Source of the DNA: Deltaproteobacteria bacterium
GTDB taxonomy: Bacteria > Desulfobacterota > Binatia > HRBIN30 > JACQVA1
Length of the DNA stretch: 64,000 nucleotides
Assembly (NCBI GenBank): GCA_016210005.1
Contig: JACQVA010000006.1
Coordinates: 62,001 to 126,000 of the forward strand
Direction: 5' to 3'
Shown: in pieces, positions 34,323 through 41,649 of the stretch
Layout of the letters: every line of letters begins with the position of its first letter
Position numbering within the stretch: position 1 is the stretch's first letter
The notes under the pieces: generated by a model
What the model was told of the DNA's origin: nothing
Database searches by the model: none
The model's input: only the letters and a program-made list of their open reading frames with translations
Position numbers and translations under genes: made by a program

Positions 34323-35471
34323 TCACGCCGGCAAACCCAGGATGCGGGCGATGGTGTTGCGCTGGATCTGCGAGGTGCCTTCACCGATCTCCAGCACCTT
34401 GCAGTCGCGGTAAAAGCGCTGCGCCGCCGACTCCATCGCGTAGCCAAACCCACCGTGGATTTGCAGCGCTTGTTCGGTGACCCGCGTGCAAGTCTCGGTG
34501 GCGAAGAGCTTGGCGCGCGAGGCTTCGAGGATGTGCGGCTCATTGCGCGCCGCTTTCCACGCCGCCTGATAGGTGAGCAGCCGGGCCGCCTCGATCGCCG
34601 TGTGCATGTCGGCGAGCATCCAACCGATGCCTTGGAACGCTCCGATCGGCTGGCCGAACGCCTTGCGCGTCTTGGCGTAGGCGAGTGCCTGCTCGAAGGC
34701 CGCTGTGGCCAAGCCGACGGCAAAGGCGGCGGCCATTATGCGCCCGCGCGTGAGCGTGCGCATGGCGGCGGTGAAGCCGGTGTTCTCCGCGCCGAGCAGA
34801 TTTGCCACCGGCACACGGCACTCCTCGAACACCAGCTCGGCGGTTTCAGCCGCGCGCACGCCGAGCATCTCGATCCGGCGGGCGGCGCGGAAGCCGGGCG
34901 TCCCACGCTCGACGACTAGGAGGCTCAAGCCCTTCATGCCCTGCTCCGGCGCAGTCGAGACGGTGGCGACGACGAAGTCGGCGAAGGTGCCGTTGGTGAT
35001 GAACATCTTGGCGCCGTTGACGACGTAGGTATCGCCGTCGCGCACGGCTCGCGTGCGGATACCGCCGGGGTCGGAGCCGGCGTCAGCCTCGGCGAAGGCC
35101 CAGGCGCCGATCCGCTCGCCGCGCAGGCCGGGCGCAAGCTGGCGCCGCCGCTGCTCGTCATTGCCGAACGCCGCAACCGCCGACAGCGCCAGCGCCACGT
35201 GCACGTAAATGCCGAGCGCGATGCCGGCCGAGGCCCGCGCCAGCTCCTCGGCAAAGACGGCGAAGGTGACCGCATCGCCGCCGCTGCCGCCGTGTTCGGC
35301 AGGGAATCCCACGCCGAGGTAGCCAAGTGCACCGAGCTTCAGAAACAGCTCACGCGGGTAGGCACCGCTGCGATCGCATGACTCGGCCAGTGGGGCGATC
35401 TCACGCGCAGCAAAGTCACGCAAGGCGGCCCGGAACTGTTCCTGTTCTTCCGTCAGTGAGAAATCGATCAT
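34323..35471 (-). CDS. acyl-CoA dehydrogenase (MCAD-type catalytic Glu)
   Basis: A 382-aa acyl-CoA dehydrogenase with WAFAEADAGSDPGGI, the AFGQPIGAFQGIGWMLADM helix and QIHGGFGYAMES. The catalytic Glu is in EIGEGTSQIQRNTIARILG (about E364); the IVD-type position is Gly. It is the last gene of a - strand acyl-CoA operon (order of transcription 43650 to 34323). Upstream, a 7-nt-period repeat separates it from an isomerase-like crotonase. It oxidises an acyl-CoA with electrons to ETF; the chain preference is unknown. Confidence 0.93.
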   Translation of the reverse strand: MIDFSLTEEQEQFRAALRDFAAREIAPLAESCDRSGAYPRELFLKLGALGYLGVGFPAEHGGSGGDAVTFAVFAEELARASAGIALGIYVHVALALSAVAAFGNDEQRRRQLAPGLRGERIGAWAFAEADAGSDPGGIRTRAVRDGDTYVVNGAKMFITNGTFADFVVATVSTAPEQGMKGLSLLVVERGTPGFRAARRIEMLGVRAAETAELVFEECRVPVANLLGAENTGFTAAMRTLTRGRIMAAAFAVGLATAAFEQALAYAKTRKAFGQPIGAFQGIGWMLADMHTAIEAARLLTYQAAWKAARNEPHILEASRAKLFATETCTRVTEQALQIHGGFGYAMESAAQRFYRDCKVLEIGEGTSQIQRNTIARILGLPA

Positions 35472-35490
35472 CGCTCACGCTCCGCGTTAG

Positions 35491-35518
35491 AGTCCGAAGT
35501 CCAAGGTCCAAGGTCGGC
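35491..35518. repeat. 7-nt-period intergenic repeat, AGTCCAA type
   Basis: Four degenerate heptamers in tandem: AGTCCGA, AGTCCAA, GGTCCAA, GGTCGGC. They lie in the 47-nt gap between the crotonase stop and the acyl-CoA dehydrogenase start. Confidence 0.75.
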
Positions 35519-36298
35519 TCACGCCCCTTTGAATGTGGGCGGGCGCTTTTCCTTGAACGCGGCGACGCCTTCGCGGTGATCGGCAGTCTGTAGGCACTGC
35601 ACTTGGGCAAAGACCTCGAAGTCGAACTCGGCTTCACGATCGCGATCGAGCGAGCGGTAGGCGGCTTCCTTGGTGGCGCGCAACGCCCGCGGCGGCCCGG
35701 CGGCAAGCTGCGTTACGAGCGCCGCCGCATCGGCCTCGAACGTCTCGGCCGAGGCGATGCGCTGCACCAGGCCAATGCGTTCGGCTTCCTCCGCCGCGAG
35801 CAGGCGCCCGGTCATCATCAGATCGAGCGCACGGCCGAAGCCCACCATCCGGGGCAGGAAATAGCCTGCGCCCATGTCGCAGCCGGCCAGGCCGATCTTC
35901 ACGAACGGGATGCCGATGCGCGCGCCGGCACGCATGATGCGGAAGTCGCAGCTCAGCGCCAGCCCGACGCCGCCACCGATGCAGTCGCCGTGGATCTTGG
36001 CGACGGTCGGGATCGGCAACGCCATCAAGGCGCGCAACGGATCGAGGTAGTGATCGACGATCGCTTCCCACTCCGCCGGCGCGCGCGGCACCATCTCACC
36101 CTGATCGGCCCCGGCGCAGAAAGCCTTGCCCTTGCCGGCGAGCACCAGCACGCGCGCCGAGGAACGACGCACCTCGGCCAGCGCCGCGATGATCTCATCG
36201 AGCGCGGGCAGGTCGATAGTGTTCAACCGCTCGGGACGGTTGAGGGTCAGCGTCGTCACGCCCTGTTGGTGCGACAGCTCGAGCGCTTCAAATGGCAT
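35519..36298 (-). CDS. enoyl-CoA hydratase/isomerase family (PaaG-like isomerase type)
   Basis: A 259-aa crotonase with GKAFCAGADQ and the oxyanion segment GDCIGGGVGLAL. The two hydratase glutamates are replaced (G after GGG, F in IGIPFVKIG). An Asp sits in GCDMGAGYFLPR, as in PaaG-type isomerases. It ends with the KRPPTFKGA tail typical of operonic crotonases. The ATG at 36298 is favoured over the GTG two codons upstream. It probably isomerises or rearranges an enoyl-CoA between the dehydrogenase and thioesterase steps. Confidence 0.87.
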   Translation of the reverse strand: MPFEALELSHQQGVTTLTLNRPERLNTIDLPALDEIIAALAEVRRSSARVLVLAGKGKAFCAGADQGEMVPRAPAEWEAIVDHYLDPLRALMALPIPTVAKIHGDCIGGGVGLALSCDFRIMRAGARIGIPFVKIGLAGCDMGAGYFLPRMVGFGRALDLMMTGRLLAAEEAERIGLVQRIASAETFEADAAALVTQLAAGPPRALRATKEAAYRSLDRDREAEFDFEVFAQVQCLQTADHREGVAAFKEKRPPTFKGA

Positions 36299-36348
36299 CG
36301 TCACTCCCTGGCGCAGGCTGTTGGGTTGCTCCTACCGGCACACGCTCG

Positions 36349-36792
36349 TCATGCGAGCTTTCTGAAATGGTACTCGACGGTCATCTCCGCCACCGCCGCG
36401 CCCGCGGTATTGTACATCATCACGGCCAGCGGCAGGATGGCCTTGCCGTCACGTTCGACGGCGCGCTCGACTCCAGCGACAGTGTCCGGGGTGATCTCGA
36501 CCGTGCTGGCGATCTCGCCGTCGACTGGTTTGAGGTAATCGATCTCGGCGCGCCGGGCGAGCATGCGCAGGCGGCTCAGATCGAAAGCCGCCCCGGCGGC
36601 GACGCCGGCGCAGGTCTCGCCGAAGGTGAAGATGGCGCCGGCGTGCGTGATGCCGACGTAGTTGTTGTTGGTGGGATCGTGCGGCAAGCGCAAGCGCACG
36701 CGCGTCGGCGTGATCTCGTCCACCTGCACCGCCACCTTCTTCAAGAAGGGGATGCCGCCAGCGATCAGGGCACGCAGGTCGTCGGCGTTCAT
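36349..36792 (-). CDS. hotdog-fold thioesterase (PaaI/DUF4442 type)
   Basis: 147 aa with hotdog signatures: NNNYVGITHAGAIFTFGETCAGVAAG (the HAG-type loop and central helix), EIDYLKPVDGEI and MMYNTAGAAVAEMTVEY. Such enzymes hydrolyse acyl-CoA thioesters, often to relieve dead-end CoA sequestration. The ATG at 36792 has GAGGTGA upstream and lies 5 nt after the stop of the acyl-CoA dehydrogenase gene. The in-frame extension to 36948 overlaps that gene and is not used. Confidence 0.85.
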   Translation of the reverse strand: MNADDLRALIAGGIPFLKKVAVQVDEITPTRVRLRLPHDPTNNNYVGITHAGAIFTFGETCAGVAAGAAFDLSRLRMLARRAEIDYLKPVDGEIASTVEITPDTVAGVERAVERDGKAILPLAVMMYNTAGAAVAEMTVEYHFRKLA

Positions 36793-36797
36793 CGACG

Positions 36798-37955
36798 TCA
36801 CCTCGCCTTTCCGATGCCGCGGCGGGCGATGATCTCGCGCATGACCTCGCTGGTGCCGGCACCGATGGCAAAGCCGCTGATGCCGCCGGTGGCGCGGGCC
36901 ACGAAGTATTCCTCCATGCAGCCATAGCCGCCGAAGGCCTGGTCGCACTCGGGCGCCAGGCGCTTGAACAACTCGCCGGCGAACAGCTTCGCCATCGACA
37001 CGTACACCTCGGCTTGGGGGTCACCGGCGCACATCAGCTCGGTGGCGTACCAAGTCAGCGTCCGTGAGGCTTCGAGCTGCGTCATCAGATCGGCGAAACG
37101 GTGGCGCCAGACCGCCATGCCGGCGAGCAGACTCCCGAACACCTCGCGCTCGCCGGCGTACTGAAGCGTCTCGTCGAGGATCTCCCGCATCCAACTATTG
37201 GTGATGTACGACAGTACCAGGCGCTCGCCCTGGAACAGCTTCATGATGTTGTAGAAGCCGTGCCCTTCTTCGCCGACGAGATTGCGGACCGGCACGCGGC
37301 AGTCCTCGAAGAACAGCTCGGCGGTATCCGACGAGTGCGCCATCACCTTGCGCAGCTTACGGCCGACGGTGAAACCGGGCGTATCGGTGGGAACGATGAC
37401 GACGCTGACGCCGTGCGGTCCCGCCTCGCCGGTGCGGACGGCGAGCGTGACGAAGTCGGCGATGGTGCCGTTGGTGATGAAGATCTTGGAGCCGTTGATG
37501 ACGTAGTCGTCGCCGTCGCGGCGCGCCGTGGTGCGCAGGCCTCCGACATTCGAGCCGGCGCCGGGTTCGGTGATGCCGAGTGCGGCGATGCGCCCGCCCT
37601 TGATTGCCGGCACTAGCCAGTCGCGCTTCAACCCCTCGGAGCCATAGGCGTGGATGATGCTCGTGGCGATCTCGCACTGTACCATCAGACTCACGACCAC
37701 ACCGACGTTGCGCCCGCGCATCAGCTCCTCGATGAGGATGCCGGTGTACCAGTAGTCGAGCCCGCTGCCGCCGTACGCCGGTTCGAAGCGCACGCCGAGA
37801 AAGCCGTGGGTGCCGGCTTTGCGAAACAACTCTCTTGGGAACGACTGCTCGCGGTCCCAGGTCTCGCCGTGGGGCGCGATCTCGCGCTCGGCGAAAGCAC
37901 GCACAGAGTCGCGGAACAGTGCGTGATCTTCGGTGAAGGGCGGGAAGGGCATCAT
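36798..37955 (-). CDS. acyl-CoA dehydrogenase (IVD/LCAD-type catalytic Glu)
   Basis: A 385-aa acyl-CoA dehydrogenase with LGITEPGAGSNVGGL, the VFGSLLAGMAVWRHRFADL helix and AFGGYGCMEEYFV. The canonical Glu loop reads AIGAGTSEVMREII, with Ala instead of Glu. A Glu in GERLVLS (E244) matches the isovaleryl-/long-chain enzyme position. A GGAGGTAG site precedes the ATG at 37955. It is co-directional with the thioesterase (5 nt). A heptamer repeat lies just upstream of its start. Confidence 0.93.
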   Translation of the reverse strand: MMPFPPFTEDHALFRDSVRAFAEREIAPHGETWDREQSFPRELFRKAGTHGFLGVRFEPAYGGSGLDYWYTGILIEELMRGRNVGVVVSLMVQCEIATSIIHAYGSEGLKRDWLVPAIKGGRIAALGITEPGAGSNVGGLRTTARRDGDDYVINGSKIFITNGTIADFVTLAVRTGEAGPHGVSVVIVPTDTPGFTVGRKLRKVMAHSSDTAELFFEDCRVPVRNLVGEEGHGFYNIMKLFQGERLVLSYITNSWMREILDETLQYAGEREVFGSLLAGMAVWRHRFADLMTQLEASRTLTWYATELMCAGDPQAEVYVSMAKLFAGELFKRLAPECDQAFGGYGCMEEYFVARATGGISGFAIGAGTSEVMREIIARRGIGKAR

Positions 37956-37968
37956 CTACCTCCAAAGC

Positions 37969-38003
37969 ACGTGAACCGTGAGTCGGGAAGCGTGAAGCGC
38001 GCG
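37969..38003. repeat. 7-nt-period intergenic repeat, CGTGAA type
   Basis: Five degenerate heptamers: ACGTGAA, CCGTGAG, TCGGGAA, GCGTGAA, GCGCGGA. They lie in the 68-nt gap between the CoA ligase stop and the acyl-CoA dehydrogenase start. Confidence 0.75.
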
Positions 38004-38023
38004 GAAGAGGGAGAACATTGGAG

Positions 38024-39553
38024 CTACTCTGCACCGTGGATGCCGCGCTCGCGGCCCTGCCAGAACGGGGCGCGCGCGGCGCGGCGCAGGATCTTGCCGA
38101 CGCTGCTCTTCGGCAGCTCGGCGACGAAGTCGACTTGCTTGGGGACCTTGAACGCCGCCAGCTGCGCCTTGCAGTGGGCGATGATCGTCGCTCCGTCCAC
38201 GCTCGCGGCCACGACGATCGCCCTGACGGCCTCGCCCCACTTGGCGTCCGGCACGCCGACCACGCAGCACTCGCGCACGCCCGGCACGGCGGCGATCACG
38301 TCTTCGACCTCGCGCGGGTAGACGTTGAAGCCGCCGCTGATGATCATGTCGTCCTGGCGGTCGGCGAGGTAGAAATAGCCGTCGTCGTCCTGGCGGCCAA
38401 GATCACGGGTGCGCAACCAGCCGTCTTTCAGCGTCTGCGCGGTCAGCTCGGGTAGCTTCCAGTAGCCTTTCATCACCCACGGCGCGCAAACACAGATCTC
38501 GCCGACCTCGCCGCGCGCGGTGTCGCTGCCGTCGGGGTTCAGCAGCCGCACCTGCACCGACGAGTCGGCCTCACGCCCGATCGAGGCCAGCCGCGCACCG
38601 CCGGCCTCGAGGGCGGCGTGATGCTCCGCGGAAGAGAGAAACGTGCTGAGGCCGTATGCCTCGGTCTGGCCGAAGCCGGTGGCCAAGATCGGTCCGAAGG
38701 CTTCGAACGCCCGCCGGACCAGCGTGGGCGAAGCGGGGGCAGCGGCGTACAGGACGAGGCGCAGACTGGAAAGATCGCAGCTTGTGACGTCCGGATGGTC
38801 GAGCAGCATTTGCAGCAACGTCGGGACCATCAGCAGCACGCTGATCCGCTGTGCACCGATCGCCGCCAAGATTTCCACCGGGTCCGGTTTCGGTAAGATC
38901 ACCAGCGTCGCGCCGGTGCAGATGCCCGAGTCCATCACCCGGCCGCCGAAATGACTGAGGGCGAAGTGGCCGAGCAAGCGATCGTCGTGCCGAATGCCGG
39001 CGCCGGTGGCCCACGCGGCGATGCCCGCGCTGATGCTGGCGAAGGAATGCATCACGCCCTTAGGCTTACCGGTGGTGCCCGAGGTGTAGAGGATTTGGCC
39101 GAGATCGTCGGGCGCGCCGTCGGGCGCTTCAGCGGACGCGCTCGAAAGCGCGGCGTGCGCGAAGGCTTCGACAACGCGGACGCCGCTGCGCTCGCGGCAC
39201 AACTCGTGAGCACGGCGGCTGCCGTCCGGGCTGAGCGCGATCACCAGGCGCGCTTCCGAGTCCGCCAGCATGTACGCATGCTCGCGCGGCGTGAGCGCTC
39301 CGAGCATGGGCACAAACACGCCGCCGGCACGCGCCACGGCGCAAACGGATTCGACGTAGCGGTGGTTGTTCTCGTGCACGATGGCGACACGGTCGCCGCG
39401 GCCAAGGCCCAGGGCGCGCAGGCCCGCGGCCAGCTCGCTGGCGCGCTGATCGAGCTGCGCGTACGTCAGCACGGTGCCGCCATCGACGATCGCCGCCTTG
39501 TTGGGCCAGTGCCGCCCGGCGCGGGCGAGGTAGTGAGAATAGGGATGAATCAT
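38024..39553 (-). CDS. AMP-forming acyl-CoA ligase
   Basis: A 509-aa ANL enzyme. The P-loop is YTSGTTGKPKG, then GFGQTEAYG, the hinge YLADRQDDMIISGGFNVYPREVE, and the C-terminal SSVGKILRRAAR with the catalytic Lys. It makes an acyl-CoA from a free acid and ATP. The ATG at 39553 overlaps the stop of the citrate-synthase-like gene (ATGA); longer in-frame ORF to 40264 is a shadow of that gene. It probably supplies the substrate for the surrounding beta-oxidation-type enzymes. Confidence 0.92.
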   Translation of the reverse strand: MIHPYSHYLARAGRHWPNKAAIVDGGTVLTYAQLDQRASELAAGLRALGLGRGDRVAIVHENNHRYVESVCAVARAGGVFVPMLGALTPREHAYMLADSEARLVIALSPDGSRRAHELCRERSGVRVVEAFAHAALSSASAEAPDGAPDDLGQILYTSGTTGKPKGVMHSFASISAGIAAWATGAGIRHDDRLLGHFALSHFGGRVMDSGICTGATLVILPKPDPVEILAAIGAQRISVLLMVPTLLQMLLDHPDVTSCDLSSLRLVLYAAAPASPTLVRRAFEAFGPILATGFGQTEAYGLSTFLSSAEHHAALEAGGARLASIGREADSSVQVRLLNPDGSDTARGEVGEICVCAPWVMKGYWKLPELTAQTLKDGWLRTRDLGRQDDDGYFYLADRQDDMIISGGFNVYPREVEDVIAAVPGVRECCVVGVPDAKWGEAVRAIVVAASVDGATIIAHCKAQLAAFKVPKQVDFVAELPKSSVGKILRRAARAPFWQGRERGIHGAE

Positions 39554-40437
39554 CGCGATCTCGGATTTTGGATTGCGGACCGCGGATTGCGCTCTGCGGG
39601 TGTGAGGTGCCGTTCCGGCGGGCCGACGTACTTCGCCCCGAGCGCGTCGGGAATGATGCGCAACGGCACGCCCTCGCGGATTTCCTCGACCACGTGGGCG
39701 ACCAGCGCCATGCCGTAACTCACCGCGCCGAGCGCGCCGATTTCGAGCGGATGCCATTCGAGATCGACCATCACGGCGGCGATCGCGCCCGCGAGATTCA
39801 TCGGCAAAGGCCGGCCCTTCGCGGTTGCCAGCGCCGTGCCGATGGCGTCGAAGAGCGCGCCGCTCTTTCCCCAACCGCCGGCCGCGCGCGCCAAACGTCG
39901 CACGATCTTGGCGCGGGGCTCGCCGCTCTTGTGGATCGGATGGCCGAACCCGGGCACATGCCCCTTCGCCCCTAGCCACTCGGCCACCGTATCGCGCGCG
40001 ATACGCTGCAGCGATGCACGCCCCGGCCGGGTGCGGGCCGCGTACAGCATCTCGGCGCACTCCTGCGGCGAGCCGGTGACCGAGCCGGTTGCCAGCATCC
40101 CGCTGGCGATTGCCGGGATCGGCGATTCGGGAAAGGCGGACGCGGTGAAGCGCGCGGCGCAGGCGGCCGAGTTGATGAACTGCTGGTCCATCGCGCTCTT
40201 CATGACCAATTCCAGCAACGCCGCCTCGCGCGCCGACGGCAGCTCGCCGCGCACGATCAGCCACGCGCTCTCGATGAAGCTGAGGTGCTCGATCAACTCT
40301 TCGATCGGGTAGCCGCGCACGAGGATCTTGCCCGGCGCGGCGGAGCTGATGCGCGTCTGCCAGTAGTCGGAGAAGTCACCGCTCCGAACAAAGTCGCCGA
40401 TCGATCGGCGGCGCGAGGCCTTCGGCTTGCTGCTCAT
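39550..40437 (-). CDS. citrate synthase/citryl-CoA lyase-like protein lacking two catalytic residues
   Basis: 295 aa, short against about 430 for citrate synthase and close to citryl-CoA-lyase-type homologues. Fold landmarks are ILVRGYPIEELI, AWLIVRGELPS and the PGFGHP motif with its conserved His (H166). The other two catalytic positions look lost. The usual H-G-G-A loop reads GSVTGSPQE (Thr at 121), and the usual N-V-D reads MNLAGAIAA (Ala at 216). The last 12 residues (RNPRSAIQNPRSR) are encoded by a heptamer repeat. It may do a different lyase reaction, be inactive, or act as a CoA-ester binder. Confidence 0.8.
   Translation of the reverse strand: MSSKPKASRRRSIGDFVRSGDFSDYWQTRISSAAPGKILVRGYPIEELIEHLSFIESAWLIVRGELPSAREAALLELVMKSAMDQQFINSAACAARFTASAFPESPIPAIASGMLATGSVTGSPQECAEMLYAARTRPGRASLQRIARDTVAEWLGAKGHVPGFGHPIHKSGEPRAKIVRRLARAAGGWGKSGALFDAIGTALATAKGRPLPMNLAGAIAAVMVDLEWHPLEIGALGAVSYGMALVAHVVEEIREGVPLRIIPDALGAKYVGPPERHLTPAERNPRSAIQNPRSR
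39561..39602. repeat. 7-nt-period repeat, GCGGATT type, inside a gene 3' end
   Basis: Six degenerate heptamers: TCGGATT, TTGGATT, GCGGACC, GCGGATT, GCGCTCT, GCGGGTG. They encode the C-terminal tail of the citrate-synthase-like protein on the - strand. Confidence 0.75.
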
Positions 40438-40440
40438 GCG

Positions 40441-41238
40441 TCAGCGTCCTTTGAACCGCGGCGGGCGTTTCTCCATGAACGCCCGCGGTCCTTCCTGCGC
40501 GTCCTCGCTCTGGCGGACCGGCTCGGCGAGCAGTTGCTCCAGGCGCAGCGCTTCGTCGAGTGCGAGGTGCAGGCCGCGGTAAACGGCTTCCTTCGCCGCG
40601 CGCACGGCGACCGGGCCATTGCGGCAGATGCGTTCGGCCAGCGCTAGCGCCGCCGGCATCAACTCGCTCTGCGGAACGACGCGGTTCACGATACCCAGGC
40701 GATGCGCCTCGGCGGCCGCGATACGCTCGCCGGTGAGAATCATTTCGAGCGCAGCGCCGAGCGGCGCGATCCGCGGCAGCCGCTGCGTACCGCCGGCGCC
40801 CGGCATGATGCCCCAGGTTACTTCGGGCAGGCCGAAACTGGCGGTGTCCGCGGCGATGCGGATGTCGCAGGCGAGCGCCAGCTCGAAGCCGCCGGCCAGA
40901 CAGTAGCCGTTCACGGCGGCGATGACCGGCTTCCAGAGCGGCAGATTGCGCGTTAGCCCGCCGAGACCCGGCTCGACTCCGGCGCGCGCCAGGCGCTCGG
41001 CGGACGTGAGCGAGCGGTAGAACTCTCCGACGCCGCGCAGATCGGCACCGGCGCAGAATGCCTGGTCGCCGGCGCCGGTGAGCACGGCAACCCACAGCTC
41101 CGCGTCCTCGCGAAAGCGCCGCCAGGCGCCGGCCAATGCCTGATCGGTTTCGCGGTCGATGGCGTTCCGGGCCTCCGGGCGGTCGATGGTAATGATGGCA
41201 ATATGCTCTCGGTTCTCGAAGCCCACGGCCATTATCAC
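40441..41238 (-). CDS. enoyl-CoA hydratase (both catalytic glutamates present)
   Basis: A 265-aa crotonase with DQAFCAGADL and the oxyanion segment NGYCLAGGFELALACD. It keeps both hydratase glutamates, one in GGFELA and one in FGLPEVTWG, followed by MPGAGGTQRLPR. It should hydrate a 2-enoyl-CoA to the 3-hydroxyacyl-CoA. The GTG at 41238 overlaps the DUF35 stop (GTGA); an ATG lies two codons further in (41232). It ends with the PPRFKGR tail and precedes the citrate-synthase-like gene by 3 nt. Confidence 0.93.
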   Translation of the reverse strand: MIMAVGFENREHIAIITIDRPEARNAIDRETDQALAGAWRRFREDAELWVAVLTGAGDQAFCAGADLRGVGEFYRSLTSAERLARAGVEPGLGGLTRNLPLWKPVIAAVNGYCLAGGFELALACDIRIAADTASFGLPEVTWGIMPGAGGTQRLPRIAPLGAALEMILTGERIAAAEAHRLGIVNRVVPQSELMPAALALAERICRNGPVAVRAAKEAVYRGLHLALDEALRLEQLLAEPVRQSEDAQEGPRAFMEKRPPRFKGR

Positions 41239-41648
41239 GCTCCTTGCGGTGCAAGCCGGAAGACCGGCAGAGCCGCGTCGCCGATGTCGAGAAATTCAAG
41301 CCGTACGGGCGCGCCGACACGCACTTCGCCCGGCGCGCTGCCGACGATGTTGCTCACCAACCGTGGGCCTTCGGCCAACTCGATGACGGCGACGATGTAC
41401 GGCAGCAGCGGCTCGAAGGCGGGGTGATAGGCGCGATGGTACACCGCGAAGCTGAAGACGCTCCCTTCGCCGCGCGCTTGGCGCCACTCAGCCCCAGCCG
41501 CCCAGCACCGCGGACAGACCACCGACGCCGGCAGCCAGCGATGCCCGCAGGCGGCGCACTGCTGAAAACACAAGCTGTGACGCGCGCACGCTTCCCAGAA
41601 CGGGCGGATGACAGCATCCGATTGCGGAACGGGCCGGGGCGCATCCAT
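41235..41648 (-). CDS. DUF35 Zn-ribbon/OB-fold acyl-CoA-binding partner of thiolase
   Basis: 137 aa. The rubredoxin-like zinc ribbon is CAACGHRWLPASVVCPRC (C-x2-C...C-x2-C). An OB-fold follows with GEGSVFSFAVYHRAYHPAF and VAVIELAEGPRLVSNIVG. DUF35 proteins pair with thiolase-fold proteins and shuttle the acyl-CoA; in steroid side-chain degradation the DUF35 domain of ChsH2 binds the aldolase Ltp2. Here the thiolase-like gene is 1 nt upstream, which strongly supports that pairing. Confidence 0.93.
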   Translation of the reverse strand: MDAPRPVPQSDAVIRPFWEACARHSLCFQQCAACGHRWLPASVVCPRCWAAGAEWRQARGEGSVFSFAVYHRAYHPAFEPLLPYIVAVIELAEGPRLVSNIVGSAPGEVRVGAPVRLEFLDIGDAALPVFRLAPQGA

Positions 41649-41649
41649 G

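Noticed and set aside
33973-34326. Possible - strand gene between the kinase and the dehydrogenase
   Set aside because: Its translation runs through the CCCTC/GAGGG repeat and has no family-like features or ribosome site.
38024-40264. 746-aa fused protein on the - strand
   Set aside because: The part above 39553 is a shadow of the citrate-synthase-like gene; the ligase has a clear ATG at 39553 in an ATGA overlap.
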